A stretch of DNA of 64,000 bases from assembly GCF_004153545.1 (NCBI RefSeq), contig NZ_SDVA01000001.1, positions 1 through 64,000 on the forward strand, read 5' to 3'. This document shows, in pieces, positions 42,318 to 55,280 of this stretch. Origin of the DNA: Serinicoccus sediminis (GTDB lineage Bacteria > Actinomycetota > Actinomycetes > Actinomycetales > Dermatophilaceae). The stretch's first letter is position 1; every line of letters begins with the position of its first letter. The notes beneath the pieces are model-generated. The model searched no databases. It worked only from the letters and a program-made list of their open reading frames with translations, and was not told the origin of the DNA. The position numbers and the translations under genes are program-made.

Positions 42318-42336
42318 CTACTATGGTAGGTAGTAG
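42318..42336 (+). promoter_or_regulatory. Imperfect TAGTAG operator at the universal-stress promoter
   Basis: CTACTA (42318-42323) and TAGTAG (42331-42336) form an inverted pair with a 7-nt spacer. The likely -10 (TACTAT, 42319-42324) overlaps the left half-site. The half-sites match the perfect palindrome of the ABC operon. Confidence 0.55.
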
Positions 42337-42358
42337 TCAACACAGAGAGGTGAGGACG

Positions 42359-43255
42359 ATGACAACCACCACAGAGAGCACCACCCGGCCGGTCGTCGTG
42401 GGATACGACGGCTCGGAGAGCGCGCAGGCAGCCGTCCGGTGGGCCGCCGCCACGGCGGCCCGCACGGTCGCGCCGCTGGTGGTCCTGCACGCCGCCGACC
42501 GCATCGTCCACGCCCAGGACGTGTCCATCGGCATCTGGGACCCGGCCGCCGAGCACGACCGGGCCCGTGAGCTGGCCGAGCAGGGAGCGCAGCTGGTCCG
42601 CGAGGAGCACCCCGAGCTGCAGGTCACCGCCCAGGGGTCGCTGCTGGGCCCGCGCCAGGCCCTCGACGAGGCCTCCGCCCACGCCCAGGGCGTGGTGGTC
42701 GGCACCCGCGGGCACGGCCGGGTCCGCAACACCCTCATGGGTGCGACGGCCTACGGCCTCACCGGACACGCCCGGTGCCCCGTCACCGTCGTCCCTGGCC
42801 CGGCCACCATGCCCGGGCCCGACGCCGGGGTCGTCGTCGGCGTGGACGGCTCACCCGAGTCCGAGCGGGCCGCCGAGGCCGCGGCGAGGTGGGCCCAGGC
42901 CTGGGGCGCCGACCTGCTCGTCGTCAGCAGCTGGGAGCGCCCGACCACCGACCCCTGGGGATTGAGCGCCGACGGTATGCGGTCGGTTGACGAGGCCGCC
43001 GCGGTCCGCCGTGACCGGGCCGAGCAGAGGGCGCGGCACGCGGCCGACGCCGTCACCTCCACGTTTCCGGACCTGACCGTGCGCATCAGCACCCCGAGCG
43101 GGCGGGCCGACGAGAACCTCGTCGAGGCCTCCTCGGACGCCGCCCTCCTCGTGCTGGGCACGCGCGGCAGCGGCCGGCTGTCATCGTTCCTGCTCGGGTC
43201 GACGACACGCAACATCCTGCACGTCAGCGCGGTTCCCGTGCACATCGTGCGCTGA
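42359..43255 (+). CDS. Tandem universal stress protein (UspA family)
   Basis: This 298-residue protein has two Usp domains. The first spans about residues 10-150 (start VVVGYDGSESAQAA, ATP-loop GTRGHGRVRNTLMG). The second spans about 160-298 (start VVVGVDGSPESERAA, GTRGSGRLSSFLLGS). The G-x-R-G-x-G-(9)-G-S/T pattern means both can bind ATP. Such tandem proteins act in stationary-phase, hypoxic or dormancy responses. ATG 42359 has a GAGGTGAGG site and follows the imperfect TAGTAG operator. It is convergent with the DUF3566 gene. Confidence 0.9.
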   Translation: MTTTTESTTRPVVVGYDGSESAQAAVRWAAATAARTVAPLVVLHAADRIVHAQDVSIGIWDPAAEHDRARELAEQGAQLVREEHPELQVTAQGSLLGPRQALDEASAHAQGVVVGTRGHGRVRNTLMGATAYGLTGHARCPVTVVPGPATMPGPDAGVVVGVDGSPESERAAEAAARWAQAWGADLLVVSSWERPTTDPWGLSADGMRSVDEAAAVRRDRAEQRARHAADAVTSTFPDLTVRISTPSGRADENLVEASSDAALLVLGTRGSGRLSSFLLGSTTRNILHVSAVPVHIVR

Positions 43256-43263
43256 GACGGCCA

Positions 43264-43302
43264 CCCCGGCCGCCGGTCCTGGAGCCCAGCCGGCGGCCGG
43301 GG
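43264..43302. terminator. Bidirectional terminator between the Usp and DUF3566 genes
   Basis: This is a perfect 13-bp stem, CCCCGGCCGCCGG (43264-43276) with CCGGCGGCCGGGG (43290-43302), around a 13-nt loop. It lies between two convergent genes and can end transcription from both. Confidence 0.75.
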
Positions 43303-43308
43303 CTCGGC

Positions 43309-44064
43309 TCACTCGTCGGAGAGGGTCACCTGGGCGCCGCCGACGAGGGCTGCGCAGATGTTGTAGAGGAACGCCGACAGGGTGGCCAGCGCGGTGAGCA
43401 GGAAGACGTTGAGCACGCCCAGCACCGCCGACAGCGCCATGACCCGGCTGAAGCCGAGGTAGTCGGTGAGGTCGATGGTCGGGCCGCTGGCCTCGCCGCT
43501 GGTGATCTGGGCGAGGAAGCCGTTGATGGTGGAGAAGACGTTCATCCCCGACAGCACGGTCCACAGCACGGCCACCATGACGACCCCGGAGATCCCGAGC
43601 GCCACCGAGACGAGGAAGCTGATCTTCAGCACCGACCACGGGTCGATGCGCTGCGCGGTCAGGCGCACCCGTCGCGGGCCACCGCGACGGGGGGCCGGGC
43701 GACCAGGCGGGCGGTTGCCCGACGTGCGCGCGGTGCTCCCGACCGCTCCGTCCCGGGGTGCGGCGCCGCGCGCCGCCGACCCTCCGCGACCGGCGCTCGC
43801 GCCGGCAGCGGACCCCGAGGCCAGCCCGGCGGTCGCCCCGCGCAGGGCGCGGGCCTTGCGGGCCGCGAGGTCGCGGCCCTGAGCGGTGCGGGCGAGCGCC
43901 CCGTCCTTCATCTTCGCGGCCGCCGACCGGTCGTCGTCGCCCTCCCGGGACGTCGAGGAGCCACGCTCCTGGGCGGAGCTGTCCGGCCCGGGGCCCGCCT
44001 GCGGGTGCACCTGGGTGTCGTCGGTGGAGGAGCTGGACCCCGGGGGGCCCGCAGTGCTGCTCAT
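43309..44064 (-). CDS. DUF3566 transmembrane protein
   Basis: This 251-residue protein has a disordered Ser/Gly/Ala/Arg-rich N-terminal half. The DUF3566 core follows, with two membrane helices ([23 protein letters not shown] near residues 145-167 and the [20 protein letters not shown] segment near 210-230). The gene follows gyrA in nearly all actinobacteria. Its start overlaps the gyrA stop (ATGA). The function is not established; a role in cell envelope or division is presumed from mycobacterial work on the gene after gyrA. Confidence 0.88.
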   Translation of the reverse strand: MSSTAGPPGSSSSTDDTQVHPQAGPGPDSSAQERGSSTSREGDDDRSAAAKMKDGALARTAQGRDLAARKARALRGATAGLASGSAAGASAGRGGSAARGAAPRDGAVGSTARTSGNRPPGRPAPRRGGPRRVRLTAQRIDPWSVLKISFLVSVALGISGVVMVAVLWTVLSGMNVFSTINGFLAQITSGEASGPTIDLTDYLGFSRVMALSAVLGVLNVFLLTALATLSAFLYNICAALVGGAQVTLSDE

Positions 44065-46799
44065 GCGCCGTCGTCCTCCGTGCTCTCGGTGCTGCCGGTC
44101 TCGGGGCTCCCGACGTCGCCGGCGACGTCGTCGCCCGCCGACGGCGTGTCCTCGCCCTGACCCGACGGTACGCCATCGGCTCCGCCGACCGTCGCATCCG
44201 CGCCGTCGACCTGCGCCTCCACGGCGTCGGCGGCCTCCTCCAGCTCGTCCTCGGCGGCGGCCTCGGCGTTGCGGGCGATGGCGAGCACCGCGTCGCCCCT
44301 GCCGGGGTTGGCGAAGCGGACACCGCTGGTGTCGCGCCCGGTCACCCGGACCCCGCGCTCACCGCCGACCGCGGACCGGATGACGTTGCCGCGCTCGGTG
44401 AGCACCAGCACCTCGTCCGACTCCTCGACGAGCAGGGCGCCCACGACCGGCCCGGCCTTCTCGGTGGCCTTGGCCACCTTGATGCCCAGACCACCACGGC
44501 CCTGGAGACGGTACTGCGACACGGAGGTGCGCTTGGCCATGCCGGTCGAGAAGACGACGAAGACGTAGGGGTCGGTGCCGTCGGCGACGACCTGCATCGC
44601 GAGCAGCTCGTCGTCGCCGCGGAACTTCATCCCCGTCACGCCCGAGGTCGCGCGCCCCATCGGGCGCAGCATCTCGTCGGCGGCGGGGAAGCGCACCGAC
44701 TGGCCGTCGCGGGAGACGAGCAGCACGTCGTCGTCGCCGTGGGCCAGGGCCGCGCCCACCAGCTCGTCACCCTCGCGCAGGTTGACCGCGATGAGACCGC
44801 CGGAGCGGGGGGAGTCGTAGTCGGTGAGCCGGGACTTCTTCACCAGGCCGTTGCGGGTCGCGAGCAGCAGGTAGGGGGCCTGCTCGTAGTCGCGCAGCGG
44901 CAGCACCGACCGGATGGTCTCACCGGGCTGGAAGGCCATGAGGTTGGCGACGTGCTGCCCCTTGCCGGTCGGCCCGGCCTCCGGGAACTCGTAGGCCTTG
45001 GACCGGTAGACCCGCCCCTGGTCGGTGAAGAAGAGCATCCAGTGGTGCGTGCTGGTGACGAAGAAGTGCTGCACGACGTCGTCCGCCCGCAGCGCCGCGC
45101 CCCGGCGACCCTTGCCGCCCCGGTGCTGGGCGCGGTACTCGCGCACCGGCGTCCGCTTGACGTAGCCGCCCCGGGTGATGGTGACGACGACGTCCTCCTC
45201 GGTGATGAGGTCCTCCATCGACATGTCCCCGTCGAAGAGGTCGATCTTGGTGCGTCGGTCGTCGCCGTACTTGTCGACGATCTCGGCGAGCTCGGTGGAG
45301 ATGATCTCGCGCTGCCGCGCCGGGCTGGCGAGGATCGCCTCGAACTCGACGATCTGCGCCTCCAGCTCGTCGTGGTCGGCCTGGATCCGGGCCCGCTCCA
45401 GCGCCGCCAGCCGGCGCAGCTGCAGGTCGAGGATGGCCCGGGCCTGCAGCTCGTCGATGCCCAGCAGGTCCATCAGCCCGTTGAGCGCCTCGTCCGCCGA
45501 CGGGCTGCTGCGGATGAGGGCGATGACCGCGTCGAGCTGGTCCAGCGCCCTGAGGTAGCCGCGGAAGACGTGGATCCGCTTCTCCGCCTCGCGCAGCCGG
45601 AACTGGGTGCGGCGGACGATGACCTCGACCTGGTGGTCGACCCAGTGCCGGATGAAGGCCGAGATCGGCAGGGTCCGCGGCACCCCGTCGACGAGCGCCA
45701 GCATGTTGGCGCCGAAGGACTGCTGCAGCTGGGTGTGCTTGTAGAGGTTGTTGAGGACGACCTTGGCGACGGCGTCCCGCTTGAGCACGACGACCAGCCG
45801 CTGCCCGGTGCGCCCGGAGGTCTCGTCGCGCAGGTCGGCCACGCCGGTGAGCCTGCCGTCCTTGACGAGGTCGGCGATCTTCTTGGCCAGGCTGTCGGGG
45901 TTGACCTGGTAGGGCAGCTCGGTCGCGACGAGGCAGGTGCGCCCCTGGATCTCCTCGACCTCGACGACAGCCCGCATGATGATCGAGCCGCGACCGGTGC
46001 GGTAGGCGTCCTCGATGCCCTTCTTGCCCATGATGAGCGCGCCGGTGGGGAAGTCCGGGCCCTTGATGATCCCCAGGAGCGCGTCGAGCAGCTCCTCCCG
46101 GGAGGCGTCCGGGTGCTGCAGCAGCCACTGCGCGCCCTCGGCGACCTCGCGCAGGTTGTGCGGCGGGATCTGCGTGGCCATCCCGACCGCGATGCCCGCC
46201 GAGCCGTTGACCAGCAGGTTCGGGAAACGTGCGGGCAGCACCGCGGGCTCGCGGGTCTTGCCGTCGTAGTTGTCGACCATGTCGACGGTGTCCTCGCGGA
46301 TGTCGCGCACCATCTCCATGGCCAGCGGGTGCAGCCGGCACTCGGTGTAGCGGGGGGCCGCCGCGGGGTCGTCACCCGGGGTGCCGAAGTTGCCCTGCCC
46401 CTGCACCAGCGGGTGCCGCATCGACCAGTCCTGCACCAGCCGGACCAGGGCGTCGTAGATCGCGCCGTCGCCGTGCGGGTGGTACTGCCCCATGACGTCG
46501 CCGACGACGCGCGAGCACTTGTTGAAGCCGCGGTCAGGGCGGTACCCGCCGTCGTACATCGCGTAGAGCACCCGCCGGTGCACCGGCTTGAGGCCGTCGC
46601 GCACGTCCGGCAGCGCCCGGGAGACGATGACGCTCATCGCGTACTCGATGTAGCTGCGCTGCATCTCGGCGTTGATGTCGATCGGCTCGATCCGGTCACC
46701 GGCGCCGGTCACCGCCGCCTCGAGGGCGGCGTCGGCACTCTGGGCCGCGGTGGACGCGTCCGGGATCTCGGGCAGGTCGGGGGTCTGGTCGTCAGCCAT
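44061..46799 (-). CDS. gyrA: DNA gyrase subunit A
   Basis: This is a 912-residue protein. The N-terminal winged-helix/breakage-reunion domain has catalytic Tyr151 ([10 protein letters not shown]). The quinolone region reads [14 protein letters not shown], with Gly112 at the E. coli Ser83 position and Asp116 at the Asp87 position. The C-terminal beta-pinwheel has a GyrA box ([11 protein letters not shown]) and ends in an acidic tail of about 100 residues, longer than in E. coli. With GyrB it adds negative supercoils. It lies 53 bp downstream of gyrB and overlaps the DUF3566 gene. Confidence 0.97.
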   Translation of the reverse strand: MADDQTPDLPEIPDASTAAQSADAALEAAVTGAGDRIEPIDINAEMQRSYIEYAMSVIVSRALPDVRDGLKPVHRRVLYAMYDGGYRPDRGFNKCSRVVGDVMGQYHPHGDGAIYDALVRLVQDWSMRHPLVQGQGNFGTPGDDPAAAPRYTECRLHPLAMEMVRDIREDTVDMVDNYDGKTREPAVLPARFPNLLVNGSAGIAVGMATQIPPHNLREVAEGAQWLLQHPDASREELLDALLGIIKGPDFPTGALIMGKKGIEDAYRTGRGSIIMRAVVEVEEIQGRTCLVATELPYQVNPDSLAKKIADLVKDGRLTGVADLRDETSGRTGQRLVVVLKRDAVAKVVLNNLYKHTQLQQSFGANMLALVDGVPRTLPISAFIRHWVDHQVEVIVRRTQFRLREAEKRIHVFRGYLRALDQLDAVIALIRSSPSADEALNGLMDLLGIDELQARAILDLQLRRLAALERARIQADHDELEAQIVEFEAILASPARQREIISTELAEIVDKYGDDRRTKIDLFDGDMSMEDLITEEDVVVTITRGGYVKRTPVREYRAQHRGGKGRRGAALRADDVVQHFFVTSTHHWMLFFTDQGRVYRSKAYEFPEAGPTGKGQHVANLMAFQPGETIRSVLPLRDYEQAPYLLLATRNGLVKKSRLTDYDSPRSGGLIAVNLREGDELVGAALAHGDDDVLLVSRDGQSVRFPAADEMLRPMGRATSGVTGMKFRGDDELLAMQVVADGTDPYVFVVFSTGMAKRTSVSQYRLQGRGGLGIKVAKATEKAGPVVGALLVEESDEVLVLTERGNVIRSAVGGERGVRVTGRDTSGVRFANPGRGDAVLAIARNAEAAAEDELEEAADAVEAQVDGADATVGGADGVPSGQGEDTPSAGDDVAGDVGSPETGSTESTEDDGA

Positions 46800-46852
46800 G
46801 GGTCCTTCGGTATGCGGTCACGCGGGTGGGGTGTACGGCGGGAGCCGCACGG

Positions 46853-49054
<2,202 letters not shown>

Positions 49055-49199
49055 TCAGTCTACCCCTTCCGGGGCCCGTATCCGAGTTTGCGCGGCACCT
49101 CGTGCGTCGTCTGGGCCGTCCCCACGGCCGTGTGAGCGGAGCGACCCTCGATCAGGCATCCCCCCACGCGCCCGGGGTCGCGGGCCCCAGGAGCGCTGC

Positions 49200-49757
49200 T
49201 CAGCCGTAGGTGTCCCGTGGGCCCCGCCCCCCGGAGGACAGCGGGCCCTTGCGCCAGTGCGGACCCGCCGGGCCCTGCACGACGATCTCGCCGACGACCC
49301 CCTCCCCGACCTGCTCGTCGATGCGGGCCAGCACCGTCGAGGTCAGCAGCCGCATCTGGGTCGCCCACGCGGTGGAGCGGGCGCGGACGGTGAGCGTGCT
49401 TCCCTCGAAGGCGACGACCTCGACCTGGTCGGCCACCTGGTCCCCGACGATGGCCCGCCAGCGGCCGACCACCCCGCCGACCTGCACCTCTCCGGACCAG
49501 CCGCGGCCGGCGACGAGGCGGTCCATCTCGTCGCCGAGCAGCTGCGGGTCGCGGCGTGCCCGCGGGTCGGGCTCCTCGCCGCCGGTGCGGCGCCGGCGTC
49601 GGGACCGTGCCGGCGACCCTGGCCGCAGGCCCTTGTCCCGCGCGGTGCGGCGAGCCCGGGAGAGCGCCTCCCGGGCGGCGTCCATCGGCTCCGGGCCGGC
49701 GGCCGGGTCCGCGTCCGGGCCGCCGTCCGTCGGGTCCCCGGGTGGCCGGGCGGTCAT
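49200..49757 (-). CDS. DUF721 (DciA-like) protein
   Basis: This 185-residue protein has a disordered basic/acidic N-terminal half. The DUF721 domain follows (about 80-165, with [20 protein letters not shown] and [17 protein letters not shown]). In bacteria lacking DnaC/DnaI, DciA helps load the replicative helicase DnaB; here the domain is C-terminal, as in the actinobacterial Rv0004 type. The gene lies between recF and gyrB and overlaps recF by four bases. A helicase-loading role is inferred from family and place. Confidence 0.88.
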   Translation of the reverse strand: MTARPPGDPTDGGPDADPAAGPEPMDAAREALSRARRTARDKGLRPGSPARSRRRRRTGGEEPDPRARRDPQLLGDEMDRLVAGRGWSGEVQVGGVVGRWRAIVGDQVADQVEVVAFEGSTLTVRARSTAWATQMRLLTSTVLARIDEQVGEGVVGEIVVQGPAGPHWRKGPLSSGGRGPRDTYG

Positions 49758-51010
49758 GGCTGCGCGGCGGCCTGATCGACCGCCTCCGGCACGCGGGCAG
49801 TGACCGAGCCGAGGGACACGTCGAAGACCCGGCCCCCCGGCCCCAGCAGCTGCTCGGGCACGTCCTCGGGCACGGCGGCCGTCACCAGCACCTGCTCGCA
49901 GTCGGCCACGAGCCCGGCCAGCCGCTCCCGACGGCCGGAGTCCAGCTCGGCGAAGACGTCGTCGAGCACGAGGACCGGGTCGGTGCCCAGGTCGTGCCGC
50001 AGCAGGTGGAACCCGGCGAGGCGCAGCGACAGGGCCAGGCTCCAGGACTCCCCGTGGCTCGCGTAGCCCTTCGCGGGCAGCTCACCGAGGGTCAGCAGCA
50101 CGTCGTCGCGGTGCGGTCCGACGAGGCATACCCCCCGCTCCTGCTCCTGACCCCGCACCTGCTCGATGGACGCCAGGATCGCCGCCGTGAGGTCCTCCTG
50201 GGAGGGGACCTCACCGGCCGCGATCGCGGCGCTCACCGGGGTGCCCTCCTCGAGGCTGCTGCGGTAGGTCGCCTCCGCGCTCGTCTCGCTGTCGCTGAGG
50301 GTCCGGTACGCCTGGGCCAGGTAGGGGCGCAGGTCCCGCAGCAGGCGCAGCCGGGCGTAGAGCAGCGCGCCACCGATCTGCGCGAGCTGGTCGTCGTAGA
50401 CCGCCAAGGTCGTCAGCGCCCCGGCGCGCGCCTCCTCGAGGGTCTCGCCGGGCGAGAGCCGCGGACCTCCGGACCGGCGGGTGGGAGCGCGCCACAGGTG
50501 CCCGGCCTGCTTGAGCAGGGCACCCCGCTGGCGCACCGTCTTGTCGTAGTCGGCCCGGACCGCCGACCAGCGCGGCTGCCGGGCGACCAGGAGGTCGTCG
50601 AGCAGCCTCCGCCGCTCGCCCGGGTCGCCCTTGACGAGCGCGAGGTCCTCCGGGGCGAAGAGCACGGTGCGCAGGGTGCCCAGCACGTCGCGCTGGCGAG
50701 CCACCGGCGAGCGGTTGAGCCGGGCCTTGTTGGCCCGACCCGGCACGATCTCCAGCTCGACGAGCGACTCCCGGCCGTCCCGGACGACGCTGGCCCGCAC
50801 GATCGCCGACCCCTGCGCGCCGAAGCGGACCAGCGGTGCGTCCTGGGCCACCCGGTGGCTGCTCAGGGTCGCGACGTAGCCGGCCGCCTCGACCAGGTTG
50901 GTCTTGCCCTGGCCGTTGCGCCCGAGGAGCACGCTCACCCCGGGCTCGAGGTCCACCTCGGCACCGGGGTAGCTACGGAAGTCGCTGACCTCCAGGTGTG
51001 TCAGGTGCAC
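49754..51010 (-). CDS. recF: DNA replication and repair protein RecF
   Basis: This 418-residue SMC-like ATPase has Walker [15 protein letters not shown] near residue 30. The later signature [17 protein letters not shown] and Walker [14 protein letters not shown] complete the site. RecF loads RecA at gaps with RecO and RecR. The ATG at 51008-51010 begins the conserved [14 protein letters not shown] sequence. It lies 15 bp after the gnd stop and overlaps the DUF721 gene (ATGA). The order dnaN-gnd-recF is typical of this group. Confidence 0.95.
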   Translation of the reverse strand: MHLTHLEVSDFRSYPGAEVDLEPGVSVLLGRNGQGKTNLVEAAGYVATLSSHRVAQDAPLVRFGAQGSAIVRASVVRDGRESLVELEIVPGRANKARLNRSPVARQRDVLGTLRTVLFAPEDLALVKGDPGERRRLLDDLLVARQPRWSAVRADYDKTVRQRGALLKQAGHLWRAPTRRSGGPRLSPGETLEEARAGALTTLAVYDDQLAQIGGALLYARLRLLRDLRPYLAQAYRTLSDSETSAEATYRSSLEEGTPVSAAIAAGEVPSQEDLTAAILASIEQVRGQEQERGVCLVGPHRDDVLLTLGELPAKGYASHGESWSLALSLRLAGFHLLRHDLGTDPVLVLDDVFAELDSGRRERLAGLVADCEQVLVTAAVPEDVPEQLLGPGGRVFDVSLGSVTARVPEAVDQAAAQP

Positions 51011-51025
51011 CGCGCTCGCGTGGGC

Positions 51026-52120
51026 TCAGTGCGCCTCGCCGGTGCCCGAGGTCGGTCCCGACGCGTCCTCGGTGGCGCCGGACCCGGAGGAGGGGCCGGC
51101 GTCCGGGGTCGAGCTCGCCTCGTCGCCGTCGCCGTCGCCGTTCTGGCGGGCACCGGGGCGCTGCTTGCTGTCGGAGTCGTCCTTCTTCGGCTCGGCGCCC
51201 CCGTGGACCTCCTTCTGGTCCTCGTCCAGCTCCGCGTCGTCGAGCAGTCGCACGTCGTGGCCGCCGAACTGGCCGCGGAGCGCGGCCACGGCCTGCATCG
51301 CGGGGGAGTTCTCCTGGCGGGAGGCGAAGCGGGCGAAGAGCGCGGCGCTGATGACCGGCATCGGCACGGCGTTGTCGATGGCCTCCTCGACGGTCCACCG
51401 CCCCTCCCCGGAGTCGGTGGTGTAGGCGTCGATGCCCTTGAGCCCGGGGGTGTCGCCGAGGGCGCTGACCAGCAGGTCGAGCAGCCACGAGCGCACCACG
51501 GTGCCGCGGCTCCACGCCTGGAAGCAGCCCCTGACGTCGGTGACGATGTCCTTGGCCATGAGCAGCTCGAAGCCCTCGGCGTAGGCGTGCATGAGGCCGT
51601 ACTCGATGCCGTTGTGGACCATCTTGGCGTAGTGGCCCGCGCCGACCTCGCCGGCGTGCACGAAGCCCTCCTCGCGCGGCCCCTCCGGACGCAGGGCGTC
51701 GAAGATCGGCATCGCCTTCTCGACGTCCTCCGCACGTCCGCCGCACATCAGCCCGTAGCCGTTCTCCAGCCCCCAGATCCCCCCGGAGACACCGCAGTCG
51801 AGGTAACCGATGCCCTTGGGCTCCATGAGCGCGTCGAGCTCGCGGTCCTCAGTGTACTTGGAGTTGCCGCCCTCGATGATGAGGTCGCCCTCGTCGAGGA
51901 GCTCCCCGAGCTGCTCGACGGTCGAGCGGGTCGGCTCGCCGTGCGGCACCATGACCCAGACCACCCGCGGCGGCTCCAGGGCCTGGATCATCGCCTCGAC
52001 GTCGTCGACGTCGCGCAGCTTCTCGTCCAGGTCGAAACCGACCACCTCGTGGCCTGCGCGGCGCAGCCGCTCGCGCATGTTGTTGCCCATCTTGCCCAGG
52101 CCGATCATGCCGATCTTCAT
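51026..52120 (-). CDS. gnd: 6-phosphogluconate dehydrogenase (decarboxylating), with acidic C-terminal extension
   Basis: This 364-residue protein begins MKIGMIGLGKMGNNMRERL (GxGxxG NADP site). The core of about 295 residues contains the GDLIIEGGNSKYTED, GYLDCGVSGG and GAGHYAKMVHNGIEYGLM blocks of the short (YqeC/Gnd) class. It oxidises 6-phosphogluconate to ribulose-5-phosphate. The last about 65 residues are Asp/Ser/Gly-rich (GAEPKKDDSDSK and more) and not part of the enzyme core. ATG 52120 has an AAGGAG site, which excludes the longer reading. It is between dnaN and recF. Confidence 0.95.
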   Translation of the reverse strand: MKIGMIGLGKMGNNMRERLRRAGHEVVGFDLDEKLRDVDDVEAMIQALEPPRVVWVMVPHGEPTRSTVEQLGELLDEGDLIIEGGNSKYTEDRELDALMEPKGIGYLDCGVSGGIWGLENGYGLMCGGRAEDVEKAMPIFDALRPEGPREEGFVHAGEVGAGHYAKMVHNGIEYGLMHAYAEGFELLMAKDIVTDVRGCFQAWSRGTVVRSWLLDLLVSALGDTPGLKGIDAYTTDSGEGRWTVEEAIDNAVPMPVISAALFARFASRQENSPAMQAVAALRGQFGGHDVRLLDDAELDEDQKEVHGGAEPKKDDSDSKQRPGARQNGDGDGDEASSTPDAGPSSGSGATEDASGPTSGTGEAH

Positions 52121-52161
52121 CTGCTTCTCCTTCGGTCGAGAGATGATCTGGTGACGTCGGG

Positions 52162-53295
52162 TCAACCCGCGAAGCGTACCGGCATGAGGACGTACCGGTA
52201 GGAGTCGTCAGCCTCCCCCTCGAGGTCGGACTGGCCGGAGATCACGGCCGGGCGCGAGGGCTGGGTGAAGGACAACCGGGTGTACGGCTGGCCGAGCACC
52301 CCCAGCCCGTCGAGCAGGAACTGCGGGTTGAAGGCGATCTCCAGCTCCGGCCCCTGCAGGGTGGCCTCGACCGCCTCGCTGCCCTGGGCGTCGTCGCCGG
52401 TGCCGGCCTCGATCGCCAGCTGGCCGTCGGTGAAGCGCAGGCGCACCGGGGTGTTGCGCTCGGCCACCAGGGCGACCCGCCGGACCGCCTCGATGAACGC
52501 CTGGGTGTCGACGACGGCGACGCTGTCGACCGAGGAGGGGAAGATCGAGGTCACCTTGGGGTACTCGCCGTCCAGCAGCCGCGTGGTCGTGCGGCGCTGC
52601 CCGGCCTCGAAGCCGACCAGGCCGTCGCCACGCCCGGCGGCCCCGAGTGCCAGCTCGACCGCGGCGCTCGCTCCCAGCGACTTGGCCGTCTCGGAGAGCG
52701 TCCGCGCGGGGATGAGGCAGACGTGGTCGGCGTCGGAGCTGCCCGGGGACCACGTCAGCTCACGCTGCGCGAGGCGGTAGCGGTCGGTGGCCAGCATGGT
52801 GATCCGCTCGCCGTCGATCTCGACCCGCACCCCGGTGAGGATCGGCAGCGTGTCCCCGCGGTCCGCGGCGATCGAGACCTGGTTGACGGCCTGGGTGAAG
52901 ACGTCGCCGGGCACCGACCCGCTGGTCTCTGCCTGCGCCGGCAGCTGCGGGTAGTCCGCGACCGGCATCTGGATGAGCGCGAACCTGCTGGAGCCGCAGG
53001 TGAGGGAGACCTTGGCACCGTCGGTGGAGACCTCGACCGGCTTGCCCGGGAGGTTGCGGGCGATGTCGGCGAGCAGCCGGCCCAGCACGAGGACCTGGCC
53101 CCCCTCGGACACCTCCGCCTCGACGGTGACCGTCGCGGAGACCTCGTAGTCGTAGGCGGAGAAGGTCAGCGTGCCCTCGGGGTCGGCCGTCAGCAGGACG
53201 CCGGCCAGCACCGGCACGGGGGGACGGTTGGACAGGCCACGCACGACCCACGCCACCGCCTCGGAGAGCACATCGCGCTCGACACGAAACTTCAC
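52162..53295 (-). CDS. dnaN: DNA polymerase III sliding clamp (beta subunit)
   Basis: This 377-residue protein contains three clamp domains. It starts VKFRVERDVLSEAVAWV and has the hydrophobic cleft/C-terminal YRYVLMPVRFAG. The clamp holds polymerase III on DNA. GTG 53293-53295 begins the conserved sequence; an upstream GTG in the same frame would add seven non-conserved residues. It lies between the dnaA-dnaN oriC region and gnd, in the same direction as dnaA. Confidence 0.96.
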   Translation of the reverse strand: MKFRVERDVLSEAVAWVVRGLSNRPPVPVLAGVLLTADPEGTLTFSAYDYEVSATVTVEAEVSEGGQVLVLGRLLADIARNLPGKPVEVSTDGAKVSLTCGSSRFALIQMPVADYPQLPAQAETSGSVPGDVFTQAVNQVSIAADRGDTLPILTGVRVEIDGERITMLATDRYRLAQRELTWSPGSSDADHVCLIPARTLSETAKSLGASAAVELALGAAGRGDGLVGFEAGQRRTTTRLLDGEYPKVTSIFPSSVDSVAVVDTQAFIEAVRRVALVAERNTPVRLRFTDGQLAIEAGTGDDAQGSEAVEATLQGPELEIAFNPQFLLDGLGVLGQPYTRLSFTQPSRPAVISGQSDLEGEADDSYRYVLMPVRFAG

Positions 53296-53774
53296 GACAC
53301 CTGGAACCTTCCGCACTGTGTGGTCTTCGGGGCAACTCTGCCACGAACCCCCGGGTCACGCTGCAGCACGTCCCCCAGGGACGCAGGAGCATCGTCGAAG
53401 GGTCAAAGGGTACTCGTCATCGTCATCGGGCCTGTGGATGCTGTGGACAACCTGCTGTCGAGACCGCTTTCATGCAGGTCGTCGGGCGTGCCCGGCCTGC
53501 ACCGACCCTGTGCGCAGGCCGTGCGGACGCCGGTGGAGGGTGCGGGCCGGTCTGGGGACGATCTCTCGTGGTCCCCAGCACCGCTGCGGCTCTTCACTGC
53601 CCATCCCCAGCCTGACCTGCGTCGATGCCCAGCTTCTCCACACCCTGTGCACACCCGGACGACAGGGTTCGAGGACCCGAGGCGTGGTGCGGCGGGGGAC
53701 GGGTGTGACGACGGGGGTCGCTGAGCCGCAACACACAGGGTTGTCCACAGGTGTGGACAACTGCCGGGGTGGGG
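53296..53774. other. oriC: oriC: dnaA-dnaN intergenic region with DnaA boxes
   Basis: This is 479 bp of gene-free sequence between dnaA and dnaN, the actinobacterial replication origin position. DnaA boxes matching TTGTCCACA occur at 53442-53450 (reverse), 53741-53749 (forward) and 53752-53760 (reverse). Weaker ones lie at 53634-53642 (TTCTCCACA) and 53433-53441. The pair at 53741/53752 is inverted with a two-base gap. No AT-rich unwinding stretch stands out by eye. Confidence 0.88.
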
Positions 53775-55280
53775 TCAGCGCTGCGAGGCGCGACGGATGC
53801 GGCCGGTGAGCTCGGCGATCTGGTCGTAGAGCGCTCTCCGCTCGCCGATCTGGCCGCGGATCTTGCGCTCGGCGTGCATCACGGTCGTGTGGTCGCGCCC
53901 GCCGAACTCCTGCCCGATCTTGGGCAGCGACAGGTCGGTGAGCTCACGGCACAGGTACATCGCGATCTGCCGGGCGTTGACCAGGGTCCTGGAGCGCGAC
54001 GTGCCGCACAGCTCGTCGATGGTGATCTGGAAGTACTCCGAGACCTCGCGGATGATCGTCGCCACGGTGATCTGGGCGGTCTCGCTGCCCGGGACGATGT
54101 CCTTGAGGACGTGAGCGGCGAGGTCGGCGTCCGCGGACTGGGAGGACAGGGAGGCGAAGGCGGTCACCCGGATGAGGGCGCCCTCCAGCTCCCGGATGTT
54201 GGTCGAGATCCGGCTGGCGATGTGCTCCAGCACCTCGTCCGGCAGCTGCATCCCCTCCTGCGCGGCCTTCTTGCGCAGGATGGCGATGCGGGTCTCCAGG
54301 TCGGGTGGCTGCACGTCCGTGAGCAGGCCCCACTCGAACCGGCTGCGCATGCGCTCGGCGAACCCCGACAGCCGCTTGGGCGGCTGGTCGGAGGTGATGA
54401 CCACCTGCTTCTCGCTGTTGTGCAACGTGTTGAAGGTGTGGAAGAACTCCTCGACCGTCTGCTCCTTGCCCTGCAGGAACTGGATGTCGTCCACGAGGAG
54501 GAAGTCGACGTTGCGGTAGCGCCGCTGGAACGCCCCGGCCTTGTCGTCGCGGATGGAGTTGATGAAGTCGTTGGTGAACTCCTCGGAGTTCACGTAGCGC
54601 ACGCGCACGCCGGGGTACAGCTTGCGGGCGTAGTGGCCGATGGCGTGCAGCAGGTGCGTCTTGCCGAGCCCGGACTCGCCGTAGATGAACAGCGGGTTGT
54701 AGGCGCGCGCCGGTGACTCGGCCACCGCCAGGGAGGCCGCGTGCGCGAACCGGTTGGACGGTCCGGAGACGAAGGTGTCGAAGGTGTACTTCGGGTTGAG
54801 CCGGGCCTCGTCCGCCGCGCCGGTCACCGCAGGGCCGGCCGGCTGCGCCGGTCGCGGTATGCCGTTGCCCGAGGCGCCCGTCGGTCCGGTGTCGCCCCGG
54901 GAGGCGGTGGGCGCGGTGGCCGACGAGCTCGGCTGGTAGGCCGGGCGGGTGAGCGACTCGCGGCTCGTGGGGTCGTCCTCGTCCGCCTCGTCGGCCTCGT
55001 CCTCCACGCTCTGGCGCAGGTCGTCGTCGACGGTGATGGCCAGCCGGATCTCCCGTTCCAGCTCCCGCGACAGCAGGTCCACGATGGGCTGGCGCAGCCG
55101 CGTCTCCAGCAGCTCCTTGGTGTGCGGGTAGGGCACCGCCAGCAGGACCGTGGTGTCCAGCACGCCGACCATCCGGGTGATCCGCAAGAAGGCCTTCTCC
55201 CGGGCCCCCAGCCCGTTGGCCTCGAGCGCCGAGACGACGCGGGCCCAGGTGTCGTCCGTGTCGCTCGAGGGCTGGGACAT
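53775..55280 (-). CDS. dnaA: Chromosomal replication initiator protein DnaA
   Basis: This 501-residue protein has domain I ([21 protein letters not shown]) and an acidic/Ser linker (about 95-165). The AAA+ domain has Walker [19 protein letters not shown] and Walker [13 protein letters not shown]. The DNA-binding domain has the DnaA signature [15 protein letters not shown] near the C-terminus. ATG 55280 is chosen as it begins [12 protein letters not shown]; upstream sequence is the dnaA promoter area. It binds the boxes on both sides (oriC downstream, promoter upstream) and is autoregulated. Confidence 0.97.
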   Translation of the reverse strand: MSQPSSDTDDTWARVVSALEANGLGAREKAFLRITRMVGVLDTTVLLAVPYPHTKELLETRLRQPIVDLLSRELEREIRLAITVDDDLRQSVEDEADEADEDDPTSRESLTRPAYQPSSSATAPTASRGDTGPTGASGNGIPRPAQPAGPAVTGAADEARLNPKYTFDTFVSGPSNRFAHAASLAVAESPARAYNPLFIYGESGLGKTHLLHAIGHYARKLYPGVRVRYVNSEEFTNDFINSIRDDKAGAFQRRYRNVDFLLVDDIQFLQGKEQTVEEFFHTFNTLHNSEKQVVITSDQPPKRLSGFAERMRSRFEWGLLTDVQPPDLETRIAILRKKAAQEGMQLPDEVLEHIASRISTNIRELEGALIRVTAFASLSSQSADADLAAHVLKDIVPGSETAQITVATIIREVSEYFQITIDELCGTSRSRTLVNARQIAMYLCRELTDLSLPKIGQEFGGRDHTTVMHAERKIRGQIGERRALYDQIAELTGRIRRASQR

